A stretch of DNA of 64,000 nucleotides from Siphlonurus alternatus (Eukaryota; Arthropoda; Insecta; Ephemeroptera; Siphlonuridae): contig OX463788.1 of NCBI GenBank assembly GCA_949825025.1, positions 25,500,069 through 25,564,068 of the forward strand. Reading direction: 5' to 3'. The notes under the pieces were generated by a model. That model did not search any database and was not told where the DNA came from. It worked only from the letters and a program-made list of their open reading frames with translations. Made by a program: the position numbers and the translations under genes. Positions 14,020-25,194 of the stretch are shown piece by piece. Numbering within the stretch: position 1 is the stretch's first letter; every line of letters begins with the position of its first letter.

Positions 14020-14200
14020 TAGCACTCGACGTACTCGACAGAGCGTATACGTACTCGGAACGGAGTTATAATGATTTAATTTTTAAGTGTAAAAATAATA
14101 AGCACTTTTTCCAAGATAACGATTGATGCACAACTTTTCCAGAGGAGGAATTTTGAATACAACCTCCAAATATCATAATATACACCGTAAATTTAACAAT

Positions 14201-14590
14201 TTTTTTTTTTTTTTTTATTTACAGGGATACACCCCTAAGAGCTTACAGCTCGCGGCGGGGTACTGGGTAGGGATAAGGTAGGGAACGGATAGTGGCCACG
14301 GCCTGCATGCTTACGCGTCCCAGCATTCGCTGAGGTGAGACTGAGGGAACCGTGGAAAACCTCAGTCAGGACGGACACCTCTACTTTTTCTCAATGGACC
14401 AAAGCGATGTCCAAAGCCTAGGGAACCACACACAAGTGCATTACTGGAAAGCGAGACGAATTTACCCCAGGGAGGGAGCAGCGTATTTTTTACTTGAAAC
14501 GGTCACCCATCCAAGTACTAACCACGCTCGACGTAGCCTGACTTCGGTGATCTAACGAGAACCGGTCAATGCACTGCGCCACGCTCGCAA
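14201..14590 (-). mobile_element. 5S-rRNA-derived SINE (SINE3-like), full copy
   Basis: On the minus strand the element begins with a head that follows 5S rRNA: GATCACCGAAG, then TGGTTAGTACTTGG plus ATGGGTGACCG, the type-1 RNA polymerase III box C region. A body of about 250 bp follows (AGGTGTCCGTCCTGACTGAG, TAAGCTCTTAGGGGTGTATC) and the element ends in a poly(A) tail, seen as T's at 14201-14217. It matches the copies at 47.3 kb and 43.5/45.3 kb. The head also carries GTGGCGCAGTG, an A-box-like phrase. Open frames inside it are incidental. Confidence 0.9.
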
Positions 14591-15980
14591 TAATATATAT
14601 AATATATATCATGATGTAAAAAGAAAGGTGTCCAATGAAAATTAATTAAAGTGAGATAATAATGTTAATAAGTTCCCACTAAAATACCACTGGCGCCAAC
14701 TATCGGTAGCCGCCGCAAGAAATCCTTTCGCGAGTAACTCGCGAGTTTGTTAACAACATTACCTCTACATCGCGAGCTCAATTAACATTTCATATTACTA
14801 CGAAATAACTATTTAAGACATAAAAAAATAAATAAAACGTTCAATTTCCTTATAAAATTTTATTTTCCTTCAATACAATGTGTATATATACACGTACGTA
14901 TTTAAGCACCTAGCAACACGAAAAAAGTACATTACCCAACGTTGCTTTTCATTCGGAAGAACACTTTTATTTCATTTATTGCAAATAAATCACGCTTTTT
15001 ACACACATTATAAACACTCTGCACAAATCTAAATATATTTAGGATACACCTCCTTTGCTACAGAAGGCTCTATCTCATTTTGTTTCACACGAAAATAATG
15101 TAAATGAAAATCATCACATACGGCGAGTGACTTGGCGGCAAGCAGCTGGTTGGACCACGGGGATAGGATAAGTAGAAGGATGGGTATTACTTAATTAGCA
15201 GGAAAAAAAAACTATGACCTATGACAATCCTGATGCCTCCCACCATAGTCCCACCACAAATTTGCCAGGTGCCAAATTTAATAAAGACGGTGTAAGTCAA
15301 ACAATTTCTCTTTATTACTCTTTCAAAAGTCGACAAGAAATGTAGGAAGCACAATCATATTTATTTTATTATTGAATTTTTTTTACAATAATATTCTAAT
15401 ATGGAAGGGAAATGCATAATTAGGCCCTTAAATTTATTAAGTTCTACTTCGACTTCGTAAGTTTCTGATGCCTTTATATTAATCAGCTGATATTGTGGAA
15501 TCCCATTGTGTAGAGTACCCATCCTTCTACTTATCCTATCTCAGTGGTCACAACCAGCTGCTTGCCGCCAAGTCACTCGCCGTATGTGCAATGATTTTCA
15601 TTTACATTATTTTCGTGTGAAACAAAATGAGATAGAGCCTTCTGTAGCAAAGGAGGTGTATCCTAAATATATATATTTAGATTTGTGCAGAGTGTTTATA
15701 ATGTGTGTGAAAAGCGTGATTTATTTGCAATAAATGAAATAAAAGTGTTCTTACGAATGAAAAGCAACGTTGGGTAATGTACTTTTTTCGTGTTGCTAGG
15801 TGCTAGCTTAAATACGTACGTGTATTTATACACATTGTATTGAAGGAAAATAAAATTTTATAAGGAAATTGAACGTTTTATTTATTTTTTTATTTCTTAA
15901 ATAGTTATTTCGTAGTAATATGAAATGTTATAATTGTTATTCGTAAGCATTTTTCTTGTGAAACACAGTTAGCTGGGTTA

Positions 15981-17120
15981 GTGCAGGAGTTGTCTGATGT
16001 GTTGGATGCTGGGGGAGAGATGCATGCGATTTTTCTGGATTTTGAAAAAGCTTTTGATAAGGTGCCTCATAGGGAGTTGGTAAATAAGGTTCGGCACTAC
16101 GTTGGAGATGAGGCGTTGGTGTCGCTGATTGAGGATTTTCTAAGGGATAGGGTGCAGAGAGTTAGGGTTAGAGCTGCGTTTTCAGACCATGTTAGAGTAT
16201 CGTCAGGGGTTCCCCAGGGCAGTGTCTTGGGTCCTTTATTATTTCTGATTTATATAGAGGATTTGCCAAGAGGAGTGAAGTCGAAGGTGAGACTGTTTGC
16301 AGATGACAGTGTTGTGTATAGGAAGGTGGAAAGTGAGGATGACGTTGTTGAACTTCAGCAGGATCTTGATATTTTGCAAGGGTGGGTTGATGATAATGGG
16401 ATGAAGTTGAATGTGGCGAAGTGTTGTGTGGTTGTGTTTGTCAGGAAAAGGACAAGGAGGGTGTTGCAGTATATATTGGGGGGTGAAGTTTTGAAAGAAG
16501 TTGAGAAGTACAAGTATTTGGGTGTGGTGTTGCACAGAAAATTGATGTGAAATGAACATATTAAGTATGTTACTTCTAAGAGTAGAAAGTTCTTGGAGTT
16601 TGTTATGAGAAATCTGAAGGGAGCTAGTATGTTCGTGAGAGATAGCGCTTATAGAGCCATGGTGAGACCGATGCTTGAGTATGGATGCAGTGTTTTGGAT
16701 CCATACAGGAATGTTGGGGTGAAGGAGTTGGAGAAGGTGCAGAGAAGAGCAGCGAGAAGAGTTATGGGGCGTATATATGGGAAGATGGAAGTTGGTGGGA
16801 GCAGATGGAAAGGAGGTCAGAAAAGAGTTTGAGAGTGTAACTGCGATGATTGATAAGTTAGGGTGGGAGTTGCTGGAGGAGAGAAGGAGAAATTGTAGAC
16901 TTGGTACGTGTTATGTATAAAATAACAAGAAATAGTGAGGGTTGGAGGGAGTTGAGCTCTCGTATTAAGAGAGGTGTTTACATTGGAAGGAGTGATCACA
17001 GTTGCAAGTTGGATTTTGTCGGCAGTAGAAGTGATGTGGGAAAATATTCCTTCATTAACAGGACTGTAAGAGAGTGGAATTTGCTGAAGGCAGAAGTTGT
17101 TGAAGCGGAGAGTTATGAGT
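15981..17120 (+). pseudogene. non-LTR retrotransposon reverse transcriptase, broken
   Basis: The encoded protein is the C-terminal half of a LINE RT. The visible order is FLDFEKAFDKVPH (RT motif A region), [18 protein letters not shown] (motif B region), FADDSVVY (catalytic FADD, motif C) and KYLGV (thumb boundary), followed by the MVRPMLEYGCSVLDPY-type region after the RT and a WNLLKAEVVEAESYELFK C-terminus. Three lesions are plain: an in-frame TGA just after 16547, a second stop after 16829, and a frameshift before 16901. The N-terminal endonuclease is absent. The element therefore cannot move by itself. Clade is uncertain; the C-terminal pattern fits Jockey/CR1/RTE-like families. Confidence 0.88.
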
Positions 17121-17127
17121 TGTTTAA

Positions 17128-17338
17128 AGGTGGATTTTCATGGGCGGCAACGGCGACGCGGCGCGATTTTAACTTAAAAGCTGCGAAATCCTATGCGGCG
17201 GCGAATTTGCAGGTAATCGCGTTAATTACGATGCTCTTTTTCTTTTAATCGCCCAATATGGCCGCCAATGGATGTTACAGCAAGTGCGCATTATTCCGCG
17301 TCGCGTCGCATGGTAAAAATCGCCATGTAACTCCACCT
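17128..17338. mobile_element. PIF/Harbinger-type MITE, 211 bp, copy 1
   Basis: The ends are AGGTGGATT and its near complement ACTCCACCT, flanked by TAA on both sides (17125-17127 and 17339-17341). The interior (GGCGACGCGG, CTTAAAAGCTG, ATGGCCGCCAATGGATG, TTACAGCAAGTGCGCATTAT) matches the copy at 56.2 kb. Three-base TTA/TAA duplications are typical of PIF/Harbinger. It sits inside the RT remnant of the LINE. Confidence 0.85.
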
Positions 17339-17625
17339 TAAGAGGGTTTTGAGACAAGCAAACCCTTCGCGAGCCACCGTGGCGTAGCCACATTTGCCGC
17401 GTTAATTTTATTATTATTTTTTTATTATTATTGAGCTCGCGATGAGGAGGTAATGTTGTTAACAAACTCGCGATATACTCGCGAAAGGATTTTTTGCGGC
17501 AGTTGCCGATAGTTGGCGCCAGTGGTATTTTAGTGGGAACTTATTAACATTATTATCTCACTTTAATTGCATGTTAATTAAGGCTTGTTTGGCCACCTTT
17601 CTTTTTACATCATGATATATATATA

Positions 17626-18147
17626 CGTAAGAAATATATATATTATTGAACTTGAACATAAATAATACATTTTTTTTTTTTTTTTTACCTATATAGTTTC
17701 TTTCAGACCTTTTATAATATTATATATGTTGTTGTGCCGTTTCCCCCTCGTATTCAAAAGTCCGCGGGGAAAGCATTGGCTGATTTTTTTGAAGAGTCTT
17801 ATATAGGGTCAATATCAGTGCATAAGTGTCGTAAAATGGTCATTATTGACGTGAAATTTGGAGTCGATTTACATTTTATTTAATGATTTATTGTATTTTT
17901 CACAGATATCACTGGCAAATATTGTATTTTTGTCCATTTAATTGACATTAATTTCCATCTATCAAATAAAATAATTGTCAAAGGTATACCACCACAATTG
18001 TCATATCGCAGAAAATAAACAGTTTTTTTGGTATGCTACTATACCATGTTAAATAGGTGCTTTTTGCCTACATTCACGTGACGTCATATTTTTGTGACGT
18101 ATGGTACGTGAAAGACCCATTATACCGAACGTGTACCAATCAATAAA
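17626..18147. other. spacer with a short unrecognised open stretch
   Basis: From about 17735 to 17878 the plus strand is open (VVPFPPRIQKSAGKALADFF...), following a TTTCTTTCAG acceptor-like sequence at 17678-17687. I do not recognise it and there is no start codon. The rest is AT-rich. It may be a remnant of a transposon exon. Confidence 0.25.
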
Positions 18148-18337
18148 CCCTAGTCAAAAAATAAGAGTGCTAAGTGATAATTTGAGCAGTAGTCAAGTAG
18201 TTGACTACTTGTTTTTAAGTATACTATAGTCAACTACTTGTTTTAAGTATAGTCAACTACTTAAAAACAAGTATCTATATAGTCAACTACTTGACTACTG
18301 CTCAAATTATCACTTAGCACTTATTTTTCGACTAGGG
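18148..18337. repeat. 190-bp foldback MITE
   Basis: Ends CCCTAGTCAAAAAATAAG and CTTATTTTTCGACTAGGG pair almost perfectly, and pairing continues through TAAGTGATAATTTGAGCAGT and TAGTCAAGTAGTTGACTA. The centre is a cluster of the self-complementary phrase AGTTGACTACTTG. Confidence 0.85.
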
Positions 18338-18781
18338 AAGGGATAAATATTTGCAGCCAATATATAAGATGAGGCATGAACGTATTTGTATATATATCTC
18401 CCAGGATAAAATGTGATATCACATATTACAGAGCAAATGATGGCGTCATAAAGTTCGTGCGAACCTAGAGCGGTAACTGCGGGATCGAACTATATATACG
18501 TGCGTCTGGCGAGGATTGCTGTAGACTGCAGTATAAGTGTATATTTTGATTAACATTAATTGTAAAATCATGTAAATGCTAGCTCTGTCAGCAGCCACAG
18601 CATAATTATACAATATACAGAAATTACAATTAACACCATAATTAGTTGTCAAATACTTTCGGACAAATATAAAAATATATTTCAACTTCGTAAGTGATTA
18701 TTTCTTTCCTAAAAATTTGATAATTTTTGTGATTCTCCCCATGCTATAATATATAATAATATATATATATATAGGTACATA
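18338..18781. other. AT-rich spacer
   Basis: Nothing recognisable; a short AT run lies near 18755-18773. Confidence 0.5.
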
Positions 18782-19262
18782 TTATATTGCCGTATCCTCG
18801 ATGCAAAGAGCGGCAAAATTCTCAGACGTCAGCGCCATCTCTTGGTCCGTTATGTCCTCTATACCACTATATTTCTTTAGATCATGCAGAGCGAACTTGA
18901 TTAGGAGGCCACAGCACGACCGCGCCCACTTTTCAATAGCCGTCCTACCAAAGCGTACTTGAGTAGGAGGCCACAACCCAGCCGGCGCGATCGTCATCTG
19001 TCGAGACATAGCCCTCCACCAGAGGGCTATGGTCGAGACATTAGCCGTCCGGAATTTAAAAAATAACATGCAATGTAATCGGGAGGAAATATTTTTTTTT
19101 TAAATATTTACTTGTGATATTAATGAAGGTGTCTTGTAGTGCGATAATACTTCAATGTAGTCTCCCGTTTGCTAATTATTTTATTTAGTTCATAAATATC
19201 ATACTTTTTGAGAAATAAGACGGTAAAGTTAGGGCGGGAACTTGCCCTGACTCCACGGCACA
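18782..19262 (-). repeat. repeat family X, uninterrupted copy
   Basis: The minus strand of this segment matches the DNA flanking the gypsy element: GTTCCCGCCCTAACTTTACC, TATTTATG|AACTAAATAAAA, GACAGATGACGATCGCGCCG and GGACGGCTATTGAAAAGTGG. It has the pre-insertion configuration of the gypsy target site. A 95-codon minus frame covers the lower part (ending ALTSENFAALCIEDTAI); it looks like protein but I cannot assign it. It may be the C-terminus of an old transposon gene. Confidence 0.75.
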
Positions 19263-19386
19263 GTAGGGCACAGTTAGGCGCCAAGTTCAATCTTGTGTTC
19301 TATTAACATTGTAATTTGAACTTGGCAGTCTGGTTGTTAATCCCCTTGTGGCTAGGCGCAATTGTGAATATCACAAAGGTGCCTAG

Positions 19387-20656
19387 CAGAGATGCAAAAC
19401 TTCGCGCGAAACATGGTGTACGTGCGAAACTTTCGCGAAACTTTCGCGCGAATATTCGCAAAATTTAAAAAATGACTGTCGCAATGCGATTTTTCATATA
19501 TTCATCAAAAAATTAAAAAACAAGATAAAATGGCCCCTTTCATGACCTGTCTATCCTCGAATGTGTTAAATGATTTTAAAAATAATTAAAAGTAATTTTT
19601 AAAATTAATAAAAAAGAAACCCTATTGCAAGTTTCTTATTGAAAAATCTAGTTAGAATTTTCGATAAGAACTATAGTCTTAGTATATATTATAAAGTATA
19701 TATAGTTCAGTTTTGGCAATAAGATTCAACTAGATCTTATTAAATCTTATTAAAATTTCTAATTAGATCTTATTAAGTCTTATTAATTTCAAATTAGATC
19801 TTATTAGAATTAAATATTTTTGATTTTAGGGATTACATAGCAATTATGTTAATTGCCAATTAAAAAACGTTTTTAACCATTACAATGAAGTCACCAAAAT
19901 TAGAGAATAGCAAAAAAATTGTTTAAAAAACGAGCATCATTGGGACTCGAACCCAGGACCATTGGATTAGAAGTCAGGAGCGTTTACCACTAGGACACAC
20001 CTCTTAGTACTAGAATCTAGTAGATTTTAACTATATAAACTATAAATTATGAAACCTTGACAAAATTTTGATATTTTAGGGCGAACATGAGCTAAGCCTA
20101 ATGACTATTAATATTTATTAATGATATCAATCATAATGAATCTATTATGTTTTTATTAATATAAATAAATGAATAAATATGTATTTTCAGATGTTATTAA
20201 AATTTGCTTTGTTTCTAATTAGAAAAAATCTAACTAGAAAAATTCTAATTAGATTCATTCTAATTAGATCTTATAAGATTTTTCAATTCTTATTAGTAAT
20301 ATTAAATTTCTTATTAGAAATGCTCATTTCTAATTAGAAATAATGGGTTCTAATTGGAAATTTCAATAAGAATAATAAGAAATCTTCAACAGGGAATAAT
20401 TTTTTTTATATCGAATAAATTAAATTGAACTATTTTTTTTATTCATTTATGTAATTAAACCTGTCATTTAAGCAAAATTAGGTAGAAAACGGCGTATTCA
20501 TTAAATACGATTCGAAAAAATAGAGCGGGAAATTCAAATATACCAATTTCGCGAAGTTTCGCGCGAAACTTCGCGAAACTTGGCTTGCGAAACTTTGCGA
20601 ATATTCGCGAAACTAGAGAAATTTCGCGCGAAGCTTCGTGAAGCGTTGCATCACTG
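19387..20656. mobile_element. non-autonomous hAT element, 1270 bp
   Basis: Starts CAGAGATGCAAAACTTCGCG and ends with the diverged complement TTGCATCACTG. Both sides carry the exact 8-bp duplication GTGCCTAG (19379-19386, 20657-20664), the hAT signature. Sub-terminal regions are packed with TTCGCGAA-type palindromic words, often transposase binding sites in hAT elements. The interior has many TTAGATCTTATTA-like repeats and a tRNA-like segment, but no transposase. It split a smaller inverted repeat (CACAATTGCGCC at left, CACAGTTCGACC at right). Confidence 0.93.
19941..20003 (-). other. tRNA-like segment inside hAT element
   Basis: The minus strand reads TCCTAGTGGTAAACGCTCC (A-box-like), then TGACTTCTAATCC with a TCT anticodon position, then GGTCCTGGGTTCGAGTCCC with a perfect B box. 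The anticodon stem does not pair well and no intact acceptor stem is evident, so I take it as a tRNA pseudogene or SINE head, not a functional tRNA. Confidence 0.55.
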
Positions 20657-20880
20657 GTGCCTAGTCAAAGACCTTTGGTTGAACTGTGATTCTCACAAAA
20701 TGGCCGAACTGTGCAAATCACAGTTCGACCAAAGGATTAGACTTGGTAACTCTCCCCCACCCCTTCTCCTTATTTATTTTTTATTTTTTCATTTCATTAA
20801 AGTTAATTAAGTTAACATATTACTAAAAAAATGTAGTTTTTTAAGTATTTTTATTTTATTTTGGTAATTAACAGAGTACT

Positions 20881-21110
20881 CTAGCATAAAAAATCAAAAC
20901 ACTGATGCATTACGCTTGCAGCTGTGACTCTTTTAATTGTCTCTATCCCGCATATTGGCGGCCATGATGATGTCTGGTGATAGAATCCACTAATCAGCAT
21001 TTCATGCAGCAGAGTTGAATGCATTGCCTGTAAAATTATGAAAATGAGATTATAGCACACATATGAAAAGATTTTGTAAATATTTAACTCACCATGGCAC
21101 ATAAGTAGCT
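20881..21110 (-). other. candidate spliced minus-strand exons
   Basis: On the minus strand an ATG at 21095-21093 in a good context (GTGCCATG) is directly followed by a GTGAGT donor (21092). A TTTTACAG acceptor lies 65 bp downstream (ends 21028). Splicing keeps an open frame of about 50 codons (including MLISGFYHQTSSWPPICGIE) to a TAG near 20881. Splice signals are strong but the peptide is not recognised and the product would be small; it could be a fragment of a larger gene or of a mobile element. Confidence 0.3.
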
Positions 21111-22331
21111 AGCCTGGGCATAACTTTCTCAGTGTTGAAAGAGAGAATTCAAGGGGGCGGGCTGGGCTGGAGAAAGAAAAGCTATGATAGGGCCTCTCAT
21201 GATGTTAAATTTGTAATAATTACTGTAAAAAAGAAGCAATTTATTAGAAAACAAAGAACTTTGCTATTTCAATACCCACATAAAACTTTTTTCCTTCTAT
21301 CACATTTCTTTTTATTATAAAAGAAATGTGTTAGAACTTTATTCTAAAACATTTCTTTGTTTCAATAAGAAATGTTTTAGATGTCTTCACATTTTTAACA
21401 TTGGTAGAAATGATGTAGAATAAATTCTATTCTACTACATTTCTTATTCATTTATGGTGCTGATTTATTACTTCCTTTAACCATAAAACAAACTCTTCTA
21501 CAATATTTCTTTCTTCATTTTGAAGAATTTATTATTATATTTATATATTTATTTAAATTCTATATATATTCTATTCATGGCTGTATTGTTTAAAATCAAT
21601 TATAGCTCATTTGCATTAGCAATAATTGTAATGTAAGTTACACCACTCAATTCCTCAATTTTTTCTTAATAATTTGCATGTTTTAAAAATTAAAAAATAT
21701 TAAACTGACTATTTTTTATTTTTGAAGTCACCGAGATTTGAACCTGCAGCCCTGCCTAACTTTCAATTCTAACGTTTTTTTTCCTACCTGACACGACGTC
21801 TAACCCCCTAGGACACGCACGCTCGCATGTAAGAAGAAGGAAAAAGAGAGGCATATAAGTTAGAAGTTTCTTGAGGGGTGGGAAAATTCAAACTGATAAC
21901 TTCAGATCTCTGCTGAGATGATTATACAATATAATATACCGCGCGTGTATTATATAAAAAATATGCAAAAAGGTTTTTACTTAATTCTCCATCATAATTT
22001 AATTAAGACTCTTGAACGAAAGTATAAAAATCATTTGAATCTGATCAATGCATTAATTAATTATATTATTATAATAATTATCAGTCAAATGATTTTTCAA
22101 AATTAAATTAAATATGAAAAATTGTTATTAATGCATTAAATTTATAAACATGTTTAAAATTTAAGTTTAGCTTTATTAAAATATATTAATTATTATTATA
22201 ATATAATTATACGTTATAGCAAACAATTATTGAATGCACACCTTGCCGACCCATCATAAGTTAAATTATCCAGTAAAAAATAATAGAGGGGAAGGGGGTC
22301 TAAAAATTCTAATTAAATATAATTATATACA

Positions 22332-22398
<67 letters not shown>

Positions 22399-23295
22399 CA
22401 AATTATATAAATGCAATGATCAATATATAATCAATGATCGATCAATATAATATATATACAATAATATATCAATATATACAATATTAAATTTATTGATTTA
22501 TTGATACATTATTGTACACATTAGTACACATGCATGACACAGTTAAATATTCAACAATACCGTAGATTGCAATTTTCAATTAGTGCCATGGAAATAAAAG
22601 AACATAATTATGAGCTGATATAAACAAAATTATATATTATATATCTGAAATTTTTCTATGTTGTATAACAATTTTAGATTAATTGCATCTTTTTTTTTTT
22701 TTTTTTTTTTTTTTAATGAAATATAATTTATGTACCATTCAAAAATATTTCTACCATGTTATTCCTGAATAAATCCATAATTGAAAATATTTAGAAGAGT
22801 ACACCTAAAAAAATATGCTCTTACAATGTTAGTTCTAAAGATATTCTATTTTATTTTTCATATTTTATGGCCCTACTTTTGTATCCTTCATAATTTTTTT
22901 CCCCTAATTCTAAATATTTTCTGCTTGAATTTTCTTCTTTAAATAAAACAGAACACATTAGGAATATCTTTTACACATTCCAAATATATTCTACGAAAAA
23001 GAATTTATTTTATTTATTTCATAATAATTGAACAGAAATATCATAGAACGGTAAACAAAGGAACAGAAAACCCTTGGAAAGTGTGAAAAGTCACAAAATT
23101 TATGATAGAAATGTTCAGAAATGTGCCTGAAAATATTTAGACTGCTTTTTAATGTGTTAGAAATGCATATTTTTACAAAAAGAAATGCATTAGAGCGAAA
23201 AATGTTTTATGTGGGTATACTTTTTAAGATATTTCTTATACCTTCTTTAAAGACTGCAAAGCAGACACTTCCAATTAAAAAGAGACAGCATCTGC
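21111..23295. other. AT-rich DNA with microsatellite and tRNA-like trace
   Basis: Largely AT-rich with repeated AGAAATGT words (21300-21440 and 23100-23200). An AT microsatellite covers about 22336-22400 and a T tract 22689-22714. On the minus strand, 21728-21832 has GTGTCCTAGGGGGTTAGACG and GGTTCAAATCTCGGTG, resembling A and B boxes of a tRNA-derived sequence with a long insertion; weak. No gene is supported. Confidence 0.5.
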
Positions 23296-23934
23296 TGCTC
23301 AGTATATAGGACGGCTATTGAAAAGTGGGCGCAGTCGTGCTGTGGCCTCCTATATATAATCAAGTTCCCTCTGGTCCTACTGAGCAGCAGGTTTGCGTGT
23401 AATCAAATGGGAGAGGGCTTCACTTTGGTCGCGGCCGGTTTACGACAATTACGCTGTATGCTAGAGTTTTCAAAATGAAACAAGTTTCATAACTCTAATA
23501 TAGTTTAATCTTACTGGACATCCTTTTTTTTCACGCAGAAACAATATTAATACACTTAAATTAAACTTTTATGAACCCAACTTCTGGACTTCTGCTACTT
23601 CTGTTACATCTGCGCATGCGCCGGCATGCCTGCGCATGCGCCGGCATACGCGAAAGTAATAAAAGTCAGTTTACTGGCGATGACGTCATATGAACATTGA
23701 AAGCCTTTCTTCATAGCGTGTGACTTTCACTTTACTTAATTGCATTTTCTATACTTTGTATATATCAAGTAAAGTTATTTACTACATCGAAAATAATGTA
23801 TGAAAGTTGATTCAAGTACTTTTGTATTTTCAATATTTCGTGACGTCATGACGATACATTACTAAAGCTTGGAAGATAGAACCAAAAGTTCCCGCCCTAA
23901 CTTTACCGTCTTATTTCTCAAGAAGTATGATATT
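23296..23934 (+). repeat. repeat family X and flank left of gypsy insertion
   Basis: GGACGGCTATTGAAAAGTGG at 23309 is enclosed by a hairpin (CTGCTGCTCAGTA / TACTGAGCAGCAG). The segment 23880-23934 (GTTCCCGCCCTAACTTTACC to TATTTATG) is the same sequence found reversed at 19200-19262. It is the left half of the gypsy target. Confidence 0.7.
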
Positions 23935-25194
23935 TATGTATTACGCACCTGGGCTGCTTCAACTCGAGAACTGTCCGTTGGCCTTGCAGTTGTCTAGGGG
24001 TCGAGCTAAAGACAGGCGAGGACGTAAACCTGTACACTGTTTAACCACTAATTTCTATTAAATAAATACAGCTCTTAGTCTTTCTATACTATTGTAAAAT
24101 AATAATGTGGGGAGTTGGAGTTGAATTTTGTTTTATACCAATAAAAGCTTATATGCACTGTTTTAATTTTATTTAATAAAATCTTTATGCATACAGAATA
24201 TAAAACTAATTATTTCGTGGTCCCAAAATACATTCAAGGTCAGTTGAAATTATTGTACAATATTTCAGTAATTTAGTATGAGATTGCTTTAAATAAAACT
24301 GTAGGTATATAAGGTGAAATTTAAAATTGGTTTCATATAATAATTGTAAGATACAGTACTTACTGGTGGACTATTTGCAAAAATAAATATAATTTAACAC
24401 ACTTGAACAATTTTACACAATACAGCTGATGGCTCGACTCACGATAAAAATATGGTCTAGACAGACGTACCAACCTTTATCACAAGCACAATAAAATCAC
24501 TAAAGAAAATAATATCCCTAGTGATCACTATGCAAGGGTATGCTATTCCTAAGACACCCGCGCGACGCACCTCGCCTTAACGGATGTCCAAGTCAGACTG
24601 ACTGTTTTTCTGCTTGCCTGCCCATTGTGTGTAACCCCCCACTACTAGGGATTGGTTCACTTACGTCACACTTTTCGGGTCACATGACCTCTTTTTGATG
24701 CCACCCTGACCAAATAAATACTAAATTTTATGGTGACTAAATTACTGTATCATATTTGATATTTGACATTATTAAAAAAAATACATGATGACCTTGTTTA
24801 CACATAATTAATTAATAGTTTACCTTAATTTTTACATTTAATTGTATTCTGAATGAAATTTATGCTCCTAGGACAAATAAACATTGGGCCGGTCTTGCCG
24901 CCTACAATGCATACCATTTTTTAGATTTACATTTTTTTAATAAAAACAACTCTAAGTATATGTAATTTACATGCTTTAGTTTTTTAATTTTATTAGGATT
25001 ATATTTATGATAGCTGGATATGTTTTTAAGCCGAGATAAAGTTCAAATTTGTCATAAATATGCCATATGGGCAATAGGGGATCAATAGGCTAATTTAAAA
25101 CTTTGGATTTAGATGATTTTACAGTTAGAAAATTTATTACTTATAGTTTAAAACATTAATTGATTTTTGGGCAATATGATTTTAATATGATTGG

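Larger units (their letters stand above)
15931..17429 (+). mobile_element. 5'-truncated LINE inserted in foldback arm
   Basis: The inserted segment holds a decayed reverse-transcriptase gene and ends in an A/T-rich ATTATTATTTT-type tail at 17405-17429, as expected for target-primed insertion. Its edges are set by where pairing of the host foldback arms breaks and resumes (GAAATGTTA | ATTGAGCTC). A Harbinger MITE is nested in its 3' part. Confidence 0.8.
14600..17625. mobile_element. 3-kb foldback element, interrupted by a LINE
   Basis: The outer arms (14600-14780 and 17430-17625) are reverse complements: CATGATGTAAAAAGAAAGGTG, CCCACTAAAATACCACTGGC, TTGTTAACAACATTACCTC. The pairing continues between 14780-15182 and 15520-15930 (for example CAAGCAGCTGGTTG and CAACCAGCTGCTTG). 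The loop is 15183-15519. The right arm is broken by the LINE at 15931-17429; removing it restores continuous pairing. The surrounding AT repeats hide any target duplication. The interior codes for nothing. Confidence 0.85.

Noticed and set aside
14352..14555. 67-codon frame recurring at 47477 as a possible conserved small protein
   Set aside because: It lies within the 5S-derived SINE body, runs antisense to it and recurs only because the SINE does.
14500..14585. A 5S rRNA gene on the minus strand
   Set aside because: Only the central and box C part is 5S-like; the 5' and 3' ends do not pair as 5S helix I and a SINE body plus poly(A) follows.
19941..20003. A functional tRNA-Arg (TCT) gene
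   Set aside because: The B box is perfect but the anticodon stem pairs poorly and no acceptor stem was found; it is carried inside a hAT element.
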